Origin: VRUE01 sp963716735
GTDB taxonomy: Bacteria > Actinomycetota > Thermoleophilia > Solirubrobacterales > 70-9
Assembly (NCBI GenBank): GCA_963716735.1
Contig: OY970321.1
Coordinates: 992,001 to 1,056,000, forward strand
Length of the DNA stretch: 64,000 bases
Direction of reading: 5' to 3'
Shown: one piece after another, positions 25,245-35,345 of the stretch
Layout: the number at the start of each line of letters is the position of its first letter
How positions within the stretch are numbered: position 1 is the stretch's first letter
The notes under the pieces: model-generated
Told to the model about the DNA's origin: nothing
The model's database searches: none
The model's input: the letters and a program-made list of their open reading frames with translations, nothing else
Program-made: the position numbers and the translations under genes

Positions 25245-25292
25245 CCGATTGCAGCTTTTTACCCCTCATAGGGGGTACAAAGCTGCAATCGG
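25245..25292. terminator. Long bidirectional hairpin between convergent genes
   Basis: CCGATTGCAGCTTT at the left pairs perfectly with AAAGCTGCAATCGG at the right, and inner ACCCC pairs with GGGGT around a six-base loop. The structure fills the gap between the MFS stop and the HxlR stop codon, which directly follows it. The tract of five T lies inside the stem rather than after it. It most likely serves as terminator for both genes; an operator role is less likely at this position. Confidence 0.75.
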
Positions 25293-25590
25293 TTAGCGCT
25301 GGCCGGCGTCGAGCAGGCCGGCGACCAATCCGGCGAGGCGCTCGCCGCGCGAGGTCAACACGTACTCGGTGTGCGGCGGACGCCCGGGCACGAGGCGCCG
25401 CTCGACGATCCGCTCGGCCTCGAGCTGCTCGAGACGGTCCGAGAGCGTCGTCGGCGAGACCCCGGGCAGCGACTGGCGGAACTCGTTGAAGCGGACGGCA
25501 CCGCCGGCAGCGGCATAGATCGTCGCCAGCGTCCAGCGGCGCTCGAGCAGGCTGGCCGCCGCCCGCAGCTCGGGCGGGACCGGCGCGCAG

Positions 25591-25610
<20 letters not shown>
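25293..25610 (-). CDS. HxlR-family transcriptional regulator
   Basis: 105 residues. The HxlR winged helix is clear: 'LERRWTLATIYAAAGGAVRFNEFRQSLPGVSPTTLSDRL' in several conserved blocks (RRWTLATI, RFNEFRQSL, GVSPTTLSDRL) and the wing 'RRLVPGRPPHTEYVLTSRG'. Two cysteines near the start (CRSC) could be redox sensors, as in other HxlR proteins. Its first codons overlap the end of lon by 20 bases, so it is probably translated from the lon transcript or an internal promoter. Possible target: the convergent exporter gene. Confidence 0.82.
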
Positions 25611-27891
<2,281 letters not shown>

Positions 27892-27979
27892 GTCTAAGTC
27901 CAATTTCTGTAGTTAGTCTCAGAAGGATAGCGCTATGCCCGGCCCGGGTCCAGCCGTGCCCGGGGACGGGGGCGATACG

Positions 27980-28324
27980 GTGTCCCCCATGGACCCCAAG
28001 CGCGCCAAAGAGCTGCTCGCCAGCGAGCGAGCGGAGGTCGAGCAGGAGATCGCCAAGATCGAGAGCGAAGGGCCCGAAGAGAGCGACGACCGGGTCGAGC
28101 CAGGCGACCTGAACTCGGAGAGCCTCTACCAGGACGAGCTCGACGCGGGCCGCAGCCAGGACCTGAAAGAGCGTCTCGCCGCGGTCGAACGAGCAGAAGA
28201 GCGCCTCGCCGCGGGCACCTACGGACTCTCGGTGCAGAGTGGCGAGCCGATCCCCGACGAGCGCCTCGAGGTGGTCCCGACCGCGGAGCTGACGGTCGAG
28301 GAGCAGGAGCGCAGCGTCAACTAG
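27980..28324 (+). CDS. DksA/TraR-like protein lacking the zinc-finger cysteines
   Basis: 114 residues. An N-terminal helix (DPKRAKELLASERAEVEQEI) and the segment 'ERLAAVERAEERLAAGTYGLS' align with the coiled coil and zinc-finger start of DksA/TraR proteins. Normally four cysteines follow (GTYG.C..CG...........C..C); here they are replaced (GTYGLSVQSGEPI...TAELTVEEQ), so zinc cannot bind at this site. DksA-like proteins enter the RNA polymerase secondary channel; whether this one does is unknown. The GTG at 27980 has GGGGG seven bases upstream; ATG 27989 is the alternative. It is divergent from lon. Confidence 0.75.
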   Translation: MSPMDPKRAKELLASERAEVEQEIAKIESEGPEESDDRVEPGDLNSESLYQDELDAGRSQDLKERLAAVERAEERLAAGTYGLSVQSGEPIPDERLEVVPTAELTVEEQERSVN

Positions 28325-28331
28325 GGAGGGT

Positions 28332-30218
28332 CTAGGGCGTTATCGCCGACCGTGCGCCGGCCGCCTTGACCGCGGCGGCGAGGGTCTCGATGTCGTAGGC
28401 GCCGTCGTGGCGGCGCTCGTTGACGAAGAAGGTCGGGGTGCCGGTGACGCCGCTGATGTCGGCCGAGTCGACGTCTTCCTCGATCCGCGGTGCATGGGCG
28501 TGCCGCTGCAGGTCGTCGTGATAGCGATCGGGGTCGAGGCCGAGCTGCTGGGCGTAGGCGTGGAGGTGACGAGGCAGCAGCTCGCCCTGGTGGTCGAGCA
28601 GCACGTCGTGCATCTCCCAGAACGCCCCCTGGGCGGCAGCCGCCTCGGCGGCCTCGGCGGCCAGCTCGGCGTTCGGGTGGACGTCGGAGAGGGGCAGGTG
28701 GCGCCAGACGTAACGGACGTCGCCGAAGTCGGCCAGCAGCTCGCGCACGACCGGCTCGGCTTTGCCGCAGTAGGGGCACTCGAAGTCGCCGTACTCGACC
28801 ACCGTCACCGGGGCGTCGACGGGCCCGCGCAAGTGATCGCGCTCGGGATCCACCGGCACCCCCAGGTCGACCAGAGTTTCCGAGGTGCCCAGCAGGGCAC
28901 GGATGCGCGCCCGGCGGGGAAGCCGCTCGGTGGCACGGAAGACGAGCCAGGTCAGGGCCGAGGCGCAGAAGGCGGCGCTCAGCACGCCGAGCTTCGCCTC
29001 CTTCAGCTCGGCCCCTTCAAATGCCAGCGCCGCGATCAGCAGCGAGACCGTGAAGCCGATCCCGGCTATCGCGCCGCCCCCGGCGGTCGCAGCCCAGCCG
29101 ACCGGCGGGCGCAGGCGCCCCCGGCTCAACCACGTCACCAGCGCCGAGACCCCGGTGACGCCGATCGGCTTGCCGAGGACGTAGGCAAAGATGATTCCGA
29201 GCGTGATCGGCGACGAGTACGCCTGCGAGAGGAAGTCGCCGTCGATCGCGATGCCGACGTTGGCCAGGGCGAACAGCGGCACGATCACGTAGCTCGTCCA
29301 CGGGTGGTAGAGCTGCAGCAGGCGCGCGTTCGGCGAGACGGCCGCGCGCAGGCCGACGCGGGCGGACCGGGCCAGCTCCGGCGTCGGCTGCTCGCGGAAG
29401 CTGCGGAACAGGTTCGTCGCCCGCTCCAGCTCGCCGCGCCCCGCGGGGTAGGCACCGACGATCAACCCAATCGCCAGACCCAGCACGACGGGGTCGACAC
29501 CCGACTCGAACAGCGCCACCCAGGAGGTCAAGGCGAGCAGCAGGTAGAGGAGGTTTTGGCGGATCCGCAGGGCGACGGCGAGCGCGGCCAGGCCGAAGAC
29601 CCCGGCGGCGATCAGCAACGGACCGACGGCGACGTCGTTGCTGTAGGCGACGGCGATGACGAGCAGCGCGACGACGTCGTCGACGACGATGATCGTCAGC
29701 ATGAAACCGCGCAGGCGGTCGGGAAAGCGCGGCCCGACCAGGGCCAGCATCCCCAGGGCGAAGGCGGTGTCGGTCGACATCGCCACCCCCCACCCCGACG
29801 CCGCATGCCCCCCGCCGTTGAAGAGCAGGTAGATCGCCACCGGCACGACCATCCCGCCGAGACCGGCGAGCACCGGCAGGGCAAGGCGGCGGCGCTCGCG
29901 CAGCTCGCCGACGTCGAACTCGCGCCGCACCTCGAGCCCGACGACGAAGAAGAAGAACGTCATCAGGCCGCTGTTGACCCACTCACGCAAGTTCTGCGAG
30001 ATGCCCGAGTCGCCGACGTTGATCGAGAGCTGCGTCCGCCAGACGCTCTCGTAGGAGGAGAGGTCGATGTTGGCCCAGGCCAGGGCCGCCACCGCCGCGC
30101 CCAGAAGCACGACGGCGCTCCCGGTCTCGGTGGTGAGGAATTCGCGCAGCGGCTCCTGCAGGCTGCGCGCCCAGGCGGTCCGCCCGCTGAACGCCGATCT
30201 GACCCGGGAGTCGCTCAC
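28332..30218 (-). CDS. nhaA: NhaA Na+/H+ antiporter fused to DsbA-like thioredoxin domain
   Basis: 628 residues. Residues 25-435 are NhaA, with about 11-12 membrane segments and the ion-binding pair Asp180-Asp181 (TIIVVDDVVALL) and the MSTDTAFALG unwound-helix motif. Residues 460-625 are a thioredoxin-like DsbA domain with the redox motif CPYC at 481-484 and the cis-Pro GTPTFF. It would exchange cytoplasmic Na+ for H+; the C-terminal domain's side of the membrane is not settled. This fusion is a recognised architecture in actinobacteria. No frame break is visible at the junction, so the fusion is real. Confidence 0.9.
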   Translation of the reverse strand: MSDSRVRSAFSGRTAWARSLQEPLREFLTTETGSAVVLLGAAVAALAWANIDLSSYESVWRTQLSINVGDSGISQNLREWVNSGLMTFFFFVVGLEVRREFDVGELRERRRLALPVLAGLGGMVVPVAIYLLFNGGGHAASGWGVAMSTDTAFALGMLALVGPRFPDRLRGFMLTIIVVDDVVALLVIAVAYSNDVAVGPLLIAAGVFGLAALAVALRIRQNLLYLLLALTSWVALFESGVDPVVLGLAIGLIVGAYPAGRGELERATNLFRSFREQPTPELARSARVGLRAAVSPNARLLQLYHPWTSYVIVPLFALANVGIAIDGDFLSQAYSSPITLGIIFAYVLGKPIGVTGVSALVTWLSRGRLRPPVGWAATAGGGAIAGIGFTVSLLIAALAFEGAELKEAKLGVLSAAFCASALTWLVFRATERLPRRARIRALLGTSETLVDLGVPVDPERDHLRGPVDAPVTVVEYGDFECPYCGKAEPVVRELLADFGDVRYVWRHLPLSDVHPNAELAAEAAEAAAAQGAFWEMHDVLLDHQGELLPRHLHAYAQQLGLDPDRYHDDLQRHAHAPRIEEDVDSADISGVTGTPTFFVNERRHDGAYDIETLAAAVKAAGARSAITP

Positions 30219-30321
30219 GCGGTTAGCTTTTCATCCGCGGAGCGTCCGCCGGCGATGGTCTTGACCGTCTAGGGTCGCTGGGCGCGGATTCGCTGCGCAC
30301 ACACAACTGAGAGGCGGTCCC

Positions 30322-30804
30322 TTGGATCCAGTCGGCTATGAGCTATGCAATCCCGAAGGCGGCAAGGGCGGTGGTGTTCGCGCCACCCGTAGCTTCAAAG
30401 TCGGTGAGACGGTGATGATCGGGGTGCTCGAAGGCGAGGTTGCCCACAACGACTCCCACGCCACCCAGGTGAGTCGCACCAAATGGGCCCGGCACGGCGG
30501 CCTCGGTCCCAAGGTCAACCACTCGTGCAGTCCCAACTGCGGCGTTGAGCTGAACCGCACCGGCGCCTGCGACTTCGTCGCCCGCCAGTCGATCTCCGAG
30601 GGCGAAGAGATCACCTTCGACTACGCGATGCGCAACTACTCGATCGAGCACTTTCCCGGCGGCTGTCTTTGCGGCGCAGACATCTGTCGCGGTTCGGTGA
30701 CCGGTTGGAAGGATCTGCCGGCCGAGCGCAAGGCGGCCTACGAGGGCCTGGTCGCGCCCTACCTGCTCGAGATCGATCGCGAGCTGACCGCCGCGATCGC
30801 CTGA
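30322..30804 (+). CDS. SET-domain methyltransferase-like protein
   Basis: 160 residues from TTG 30322, with GAGAGGCGG just upstream. The SET core is intact: 'GVRATRSFKVGE', NHSCSPN at 66-72 and EEITFDY at 95-101, including the catalytic-type Tyr. A post-SET-like cysteine group (Cys115, Cys117, Cys122) with Cys69 could bind zinc. SET proteins transfer methyl groups from S-adenosylmethionine to lysine; bacterial members are rare and their targets mostly unknown. It ends three bases before the DegV gene, suggesting translational coupling. The motif match is strong; the substrate is not known. Confidence 0.85.
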   Translation: MDPVGYELCNPEGGKGGGVRATRSFKVGETVMIGVLEGEVAHNDSHATQVSRTKWARHGGLGPKVNHSCSPNCGVELNRTGACDFVARQSISEGEEITFDYAMRNYSIEHFPGGCLCGADICRGSVTGWKDLPAERKAAYEGLVAPYLLEIDRELTAAIA

Positions 30805-30806
30805 GC

Positions 30807-31673
30807 ATGTCCGGCGTCGCCGTCGTCACCGACAGCACCACCTACCTGCCCCCCAGCCTGGTCGAGCGCTGGGGGGTCCAGCAGGTGAGCCTCTACGTCG
30901 GCTGGGGCGACGAGCGCCGGCCCGAGTACGAGTACGAGTACGAGCTCGACAGCTTCTACGCGCGGCTGCGCGACTCGCCCGATCTGCCCTCGACCTCCCA
31001 GCCCTCGGTGGGCGACTTCCTCGCCTGCTTCGAGCCGCTCGCCGAAGCCGGCCGCGACATCGTCTCCGTGCACATCGCGGGCGGCCTCTCGGGTACCTGC
31101 GAGAGCGCCCGGGAGGCGGCGCGGGTCATCGCCGACAAAGAGCTGCCCGGCCGGGTCGAGGTCGTCGACGGCCAGACCGGCGCCGGCGGGCTCGGCTGCC
31201 TGGTCATCGGCGCTGCCCGTGCCGCCGAACAAGGGCTGCCGCTGAACGACGTGGTCGAGGCCGTCCACCGCACCCGCGAGGGGCTCGACATGTGGTTCTG
31301 CCTCGACACGCTCGAGTACCTGCGGCGTGGCGGACGCATCGGCGCGGCGCAGGCCCTGGTCGGGTCGGCGCTGAAGATCAAGCCGATCCTCACCTTCGGC
31401 ACGGAGATCGCCCCGGTCGGTCGCGTCCGGACCCGGGCGCGAGCCCGGCAGAAGATGATCGACTACCTGCACCAGCTCCACGAGCGCGGCGCCGACGAGT
31501 GGTTCGTCCAGCATGCCCAGTTACCGGAGGAAGCGGCGACGCTGGTCGCGGAGGGCACGGCGATCTTCGGCACAGAGCCACTCTTCCTCACAGAGGTCGG
31601 GCCGGTACTCGGCGCCCACCTCGGCTCCGGAATGCTGGTCGGCGGCACAGGCTGCGAGCCGGCCAAGAGCTGA
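30807..31673 (+). CDS. DegV-family fatty-acid-binding protein
   Basis: 288 residues from ATG 30807. Starts MSGVAVVTDSTTYLPPSL, the DegV opening, followed by 'STSQPSVGDFLACFEPL', 'HIAGGLSGTCESAREAA' and 'LEYLRRGGRIGAAQALVGSALKIKPIL' blocks (LEYLRRGGRIG, LKIKPIL). DegV/FakB proteins bind a fatty acid and hand it to the kinase FakA; no fakA is seen here. The stretch 'EYEYEYE' at about residues 42-48 is encoded by three GAGTAC hexamers in tandem. Couples to the SET gene three bases upstream. Confidence 0.88.
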   Translation: MSGVAVVTDSTTYLPPSLVERWGVQQVSLYVGWGDERRPEYEYEYELDSFYARLRDSPDLPSTSQPSVGDFLACFEPLAEAGRDIVSVHIAGGLSGTCESAREAARVIADKELPGRVEVVDGQTGAGGLGCLVIGAARAAEQGLPLNDVVEAVHRTREGLDMWFCLDTLEYLRRGGRIGAAQALVGSALKIKPILTFGTEIAPVGRVRTRARARQKMIDYLHQLHERGADEWFVQHAQLPEEAATLVAEGTAIFGTEPLFLTEVGPVLGAHLGSGMLVGGTGCEPAKS

Positions 31674-31688
31674 ACCCGGACAACCCCG

Positions 31689-32291
31689 CTAAGTCCGAGC
31701 CCGGTCGAGGGCCGGGTGCGGCTTCCGCCACATCGTCGAGACCGTCTGCTTGCCGTCGGGCCGCTCGACCTCGCCAACTCGAGTGAATCCCTGGCGCTCG
31801 TAGCGAGCGTCGTTGACCGAATTGCTCGACTCCAGGTAGGCAGGCATCCCCTCCGCGTCGATCCTCGTCAGGTTGTCGGCGAGCAACGCCATCCCCAGCC
31901 CCTTCCCGCGATGGTCGGGGTGGGTTCCAAGCAGGCTCAGGTAGTAGTGAGGCGGCTCCTCCGGGTGGGTGCTCTCCAGGCGCTCGAAAAGCGCCAAGAC
32001 CTCGGCGGCGCGCGAGCCGATCAGGTCGACGAGCATCGGCTCCAGCGAAGCCGCCTCATCTTCGGTCAGCTCGCTTCCCCCGGGTGGGATCCAGACCGAC
32101 ACCGCCGCGTAGTCGTCGGCGATCCAGACCCACCGATAGCGCAGCGCGCTGGCGACGTAAAGGCGCCACAGGGTCGCGAGCCCTTCCCCCGCCGGAAAGG
32201 CCCAGCTCCACAGCGGATCGGCCTTGAAGGCGCCGGCGAGCGTCGCGGTGATCCCGTCGACATCGTCCTCGGTTGCGACCCGAACCTCCAC
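31689..32291 (-). CDS. GNAT-family N-acetyltransferase
   Basis: 200 residues from GTG 32291 (MEVRVATEDDVDGI). The acetyl-CoA-binding motif A is 'YLSLLGTHPDHRGKGLGMALL' (H-P-D-H-R-G-K-G-L-G), with 'ESSNSVNDARYERQGF' as motif B. The substrate is not predictable from sequence. It faces away from tatA with about 130 bases between the starts. An in-frame TTG at 32327 could extend it by twelve residues. Confidence 0.8.
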   Translation of the reverse strand: MEVRVATEDDVDGITATLAGAFKADPLWSWAFPAGEGLATLWRLYVASALRYRWVWIADDYAAVSVWIPPGGSELTEDEAASLEPMLVDLIGSRAAEVLALFERLESTHPEEPPHYYLSLLGTHPDHRGKGLGMALLADNLTRIDAEGMPAYLESSNSVNDARYERQGFTRVGEVERPDGKQTVSTMWRKPHPALDRART

Positions 32292-32418
32292 TTCCTCAGA
32301 GAGGCTACCGCCACGCCTCGTTCTCAATCCTCCCCTCGGCAGCGCTACCCGGCCAGAATGATCCGCTGAGGTCGGTACTCCGCAAGGGGGACAAAGCCCT
32401 TTACGCACGGAGGTTGAC

Positions 32419-32604
32419 ATGCCCAACATCGGACCAATGGAGATACTCGTCGTCCTGATAATCGCCCTGATCGTCTTCGGGCCCAAACGCCTGCCGGAGC
32501 TGGGCAAGTCGCTCGGCCGCGGAATCAACGAGTTCCGCGGCACGATCGGCGGTGAGCCCGCGGCGGCGGAGAAGCCGACCGTGCGGCAAGAGTCGGAGGT
32601 ATAA
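32419..32604 (+). CDS. tatA: Sec-independent protein translocase subunit TatA
   Basis: 61 residues. One N-terminal membrane helix (MEILVVLIIALIVFG) is followed by the hallmark FGPKRLPELGKSLGRGINEF amphipathic helix, then a short charged tail. TatA oligomers form the pore for folded proteins with twin-arginine signals. ATG 32419 has GGAGG about five bases upstream. tatC follows after eight bases. The sulfatase at 1168-2760 is a possible client. Confidence 0.93.
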   Translation: MPNIGPMEILVVLIIALIVFGPKRLPELGKSLGRGINEFRGTIGGEPAAAEKPTVRQESEV

Positions 32605-32612
32605 GCGAGGCG

Positions 32613-33371
32613 ATGCGCCGCGTAAAGCCAATCTCACCTGAGGATGAGCTGAGCCTCGTCGAGCATCTCGACGAGCTGCGCGCGCGCATCGTCGTCTCGC
32701 TTTCGGTCTTTGGAGTCGCCCTCGCCCTCTGCTTCTGGCAGAACCACCTGCTGCTCGAACTGGCCAGTGCCCCGCTTCCCGCCGCGCACGACAAGCTGCT
32801 CACCTTCGGGGTCAGCGAGCCCTTCACCACGACGGTGACCGTCTCGGCCTACGGCGCGATCATCCTCTCGCTGCCGATCGTCCTCTACCAGGCCTACGCC
32901 TACCTGCTGCCGGCATTCGGCAAGCAACAGCAGCGCGCGATCCTCCCCCTGCTCCTCCTGATCCCGGCCCTGTTCATCGCCGGCATCGCCTTCGGCTATC
33001 TCGTCGTCCTCCCGGCCGCGGCCAAGTTCCTGCTCAACTTCAACGACGCCCAGTTCAACATCCAGGTCCGCGCCAGGGACTACTACGGCTTCTTCGCCCA
33101 GACCCTGCTCGCCTGCGGGATCGTCTTCCAGATCCCCGTCGGCGTCCTCGCCGTGACCCGCCTCGGCATCGTCAAGGTGCGCCAGCTGCAGCAGAACCGT
33201 CGCTACGCCTACCTGGCCTGCGCGGTCCTCGCGGCGGCCCTGCCCGGCGTCGACCCCGTCTCGATGCTGCTGGAGACGGCACCGCTGATCGCCCTCTACG
33301 AGCTCAGCATCGTTCTGGCCCGCCTCTTCGGCGACCCGGCTCCAATCCCGGCTAGCGAGCCGGCGGCGTAA
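32613..33371 (+). CDS. tatC: Sec-independent protein translocase subunit TatC
   Basis: 252 residues with six membrane segments. The N-terminal recognition motif 'LSLVEHLDELRARIVVSL' is typical of TatC, as are 'FTTTVTVSAYGAIILSLPIVLYQAYAYLLP' (in parts: PFTTTVTVSAYGA, LPIVLYQAYAYLLP) and the conserved 'LPA' in the periplasmic loop region. It receives Tat signal peptides and recruits TatA. It is cotranscribed with tatA. Its last 20 bases overlap the end of the opposite-strand VOC gene. Confidence 0.93.
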   Translation: MRRVKPISPEDELSLVEHLDELRARIVVSLSVFGVALALCFWQNHLLLELASAPLPAAHDKLLTFGVSEPFTTTVTVSAYGAIILSLPIVLYQAYAYLLPAFGKQQQRAILPLLLLIPALFIAGIAFGYLVVLPAAAKFLLNFNDAQFNIQVRARDYYGFFAQTLLACGIVFQIPVGVLAVTRLGIVKVRQLQQNRRYAYLACAVLAAALPGVDPVSMLLETAPLIALYELSIVLARLFGDPAPIPASEPAA

Positions 33372-33990
33372 TCAGCGCGACCGGCAGGGCGAGGCCGGCC
33401 GAGCGGCGAAGCGTGGCGATGCGGCGGCCGGGCTGGATGGCCGGACGGATCTCGCTGACCCGATCGCCCAGCCCGGCAACGGTCGCGTCGAGGTCGGGAG
33501 CGACGAGGGCGAGTCCCCAGAAGAAGGCAGGGTGGTCGCCTCCCGCGCGCTCGATCGCCTCGGGCGGCTCCTGCACGACCTCGAGGATGGTCGCGCCGAG
33601 GCGGAAGAAGGCCTGCCGAGGAGCGCCCGCCGGCGTCGGCTCCTCGCGGATGCGGCGCAGGTCGAGACCGGCGGCCTGCAGCGCTCCGACCGTACGCTCG
33701 AGCATGGGAGTGATCGCGACGACGTGGTCGAGCGCGGTGACGCCGTTGGGGTGCGCCGGCGCCGCGCCCGGCGGCGGACGATCCGACCGCGTCGTCGGCA
33801 GTCCATCGAGCTCAGTGCCGGCGACCTCGCGCAACGACCAGCCGCTCAGCCCCTTGCCGGCGTCTGAGTCGCCCATGCGTAACCGCACGTCCCCGAGCAC
33901 GCAGGTATCGCCATCGAGCGCGAAGCCAAGCGACGACCAGGCGGTAGGGGCGTCCGCAAGCGTCAGCTCGTCGACCGTCGGGCCGCTCAC
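33352..33990 (-). CDS. VOC-superfamily (glyoxalase-like) protein
   Basis: 212 residues from GTG 33990, which overlaps the ogt stop as GTGA. It begins 'VDELTLADAPTAWSSLGFAL' and has a second half starting 'TALDHVVAITPMLERTVGALQAAGLDL', each resembling a beta-alpha-beta-beta-beta glyoxalase half-unit. One possible metal His is in LDHVV and an acidic residue in TILEVVQEP. The reaction is unknown. Position and overlap make it the last gene of the YihY/phosphoesterase/Ogt operon. It overlaps tatC tail to tail. Confidence 0.72.
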   Translation of the reverse strand: MSGPTVDELTLADAPTAWSSLGFALDGDTCVLGDVRLRMGDSDAGKGLSGWSLREVAGTELDGLPTTRSDRPPPGAAPAHPNGVTALDHVVAITPMLERTVGALQAAGLDLRRIREEPTPAGAPRQAFFRLGATILEVVQEPPEAIERAGGDHPAFFWGLALVAPDLDATVAGLGDRVSEIRPAIQPGRRIATLRRSAGLALPVALITPPAR

Positions 33991-34541
33991 AGCAGGGCCA
34001 GCTGATCCCGCTCGGCGTCTGACTTCGGAGGCCTGCCGATCTCCCATCCCTCGAGCTCCAGCAGTGCCCGCTTCCTCTCAAGCCCGCCGCCGTAGCCGGT
34101 GAGCGAGCCGTCGGCGCCGATCACCCGGTGACAGGGCACCAGTATCGGCGTCGGGGTGCGACCGATCTCGGCGGCAGCGGCGCGGACGCGCTGGTAGGGC
34201 TCGAGGCCGTCGGGGAACGCGGCTTCCTCGATCTGCCCGGCCAGCTCGCCGTAGCCGATCGTGGCGCCGTAGGGGATCTCCCGGAGCCTGGCCCAGACGA
34301 GCTTCTGCAGCGGCGAGCCGCTCAGGTCGAGAGCCAGATCGAAGCCTTCGCGCTCACCCGCGAAGTACTCGTCGAGCTGGCTGACGGCCTCGGTCATCGG
34401 CCCCCGGGCGGCCTCATCGAGCCGGGGCGAGCGGCCGGGGAAGCAGACGCTGCTGATTCCCTTCGGGCCCGCGCTCACGGTCAGCGAACCCAGCGGGCTC
34501 TCGTAGATCGTCCATTCGGCGGTTCGGTCAACCTGGTTCAT
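33987..34541 (-). CDS. ogt: Methylated-DNA-protein-cysteine methyltransferase
   Basis: 184 residues. The acceptor cysteine is Cys137 in PCHRV, preceded by the helix-turn-helix 'IPYGATIGYGELA' and 'RTPTPILVPCHRV'; 'TGYGGGLERKRALLELEG' closes the domain. It repairs O6-alkylguanine and O4-alkylthymine by irreversible transfer to the cysteine. An insertion 'IEEAAFPDGLEPYQRVR' is longer than in the E. coli enzyme. It is downstream of the phosphoesterase fusion on the same strand, so the operon has two DNA-repair-like members. Confidence 0.93.
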   Translation of the reverse strand: MNQVDRTAEWTIYESPLGSLTVSAGPKGISSVCFPGRSPRLDEAARGPMTEAVSQLDEYFAGEREGFDLALDLSGSPLQKLVWARLREIPYGATIGYGELAGQIEEAAFPDGLEPYQRVRAAAAEIGRTPTPILVPCHRVIGADGSLTGYGGGLERKRALLELEGWEIGRPPKSDAERDQLALL

Positions 34542-34589
34542 CTGCCTGTCTCTTTCAACGAGGGAGAGACGAGGATTGTGAGATCGGGA

Positions 34590-35345
34590 TCAGACGATCT
34601 CGTCGAGTGTCTTGCCGCTGAGCACCGAGCGCGGCTGTTCGGCGACCACGTCCGAGCCCGGGCGCGCCTCCTCGTCGCGGCGCTTGATCAACAGCCACTG
34701 GGGCTTCTCGCCGGGGCGGGTGCGCTGCAGGGCGAAGCCTCCGCTCAGCTTCTCCCCGTGGAGGACGAACACGGCGTGGCCGCGCTCGAGCGCCTGCGGC
34801 CAGGCGACCCGGCCACCCTGCTCGTAGTGGCCGCGATCCCAGACGATCACACCGCCGCCGCCGACCGCCCCCTCGAAGCTGTTGTGGTCGATCGAGTGGT
34901 CCTCGACCTGCACGGCGAGGCGTTTGACGGCCGGATCCATCGAGGGACCCTTGGGAACCGCCCAGGAGCGCATCGCCCCGCCGACCTCCAGGCGCAGGTC
35001 GAAATGATGGGCGGTTGCCGCGTGCTCCTGGACGACGAAGGCGCCGGCGCTGACCCCACGGATCGCAAACTGCTCGTGGCCCTCGACCTTCACGGGCTCG
35101 ACCTCAACCTCGGCGACGCGCGCACCCGGCGGACCGTCGCGCAGAAACGACACCAGCTCCTCGACCGTCCCCTCGGCCCCCTCGACGTGGGCGAGCACGT
35201 CGCCGTCCGGCCCGTTGCGCACCCAGCCCATCAAGCCGAGCTCGTGTGCCCGCCGCAGCGTCGCGTCGCGATACCCGACACCCTGCACCTCCCCGCGCAC
35301 GGCGACGCGCACTGCCGTGGAATCCGTGCCCGTCCGCTCAGCCAT
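34590..35345 (-). CDS. Acylphosphatase domain fused to LigD-type 3'-phosphoesterase domain
   Basis: 251 residues. Residues 10-98 are an acylphosphatase: 'GEVQGVGYRDATLRRAHELG' with catalytic-type Arg26 and 'GWVRNGPDG' with Asn44. Residues 100-230 match the phosphoesterase domain of DNA ligase D: 'FVVQEHAATAHHFDLRLEVG', 'SWAVPKGPSMDP' and 'VEDHSIDHNSFEG'. Spacing puts the metal ligands of the Pseudomonas LigD domain (His42, His48, Asp50, His84) on His108, His114, Asp116 and His150. The PE domain trims 3'-phosphates or ribonucleotides during end repair. ATG 35345 overlaps the YihY stop by eight bases. No polymerase or ligase domain is attached. The two-domain combination is unusual to me. Confidence 0.85.
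   Translation of the reverse strand: MAERTGTDSTAVRVAVRGEVQGVGYRDATLRRAHELGLMGWVRNGPDGDVLAHVEGAEGTVEELVSFLRDGPPGARVAEVEVEPVKVEGHEQFAIRGVSAGAFVVQEHAATAHHFDLRLEVGGAMRSWAVPKGPSMDPAVKRLAVQVEDHSIDHNSFEGAVGGGGVIVWDRGHYEQGGRVAWPQALERGHAVFVLHGEKLSGGFALQRTRPGEKPQWLLIKRRDEEARPGSDVVAEQPRSVLSGKTLDEIV

Noticed and set aside
25226..25248. Tandem CCGGC-type repeat after the MFS gene
   Set aside because: Only four short units in a GC-rich gap; likely simple-sequence drift without function.
28407..30272. 621-residue frame opposite the NhaA-DsbA gene
   Set aside because: Composition is Arg/Gly/Ala/Gln-rich without domain motifs; it mirrors a well-supported membrane protein gene.
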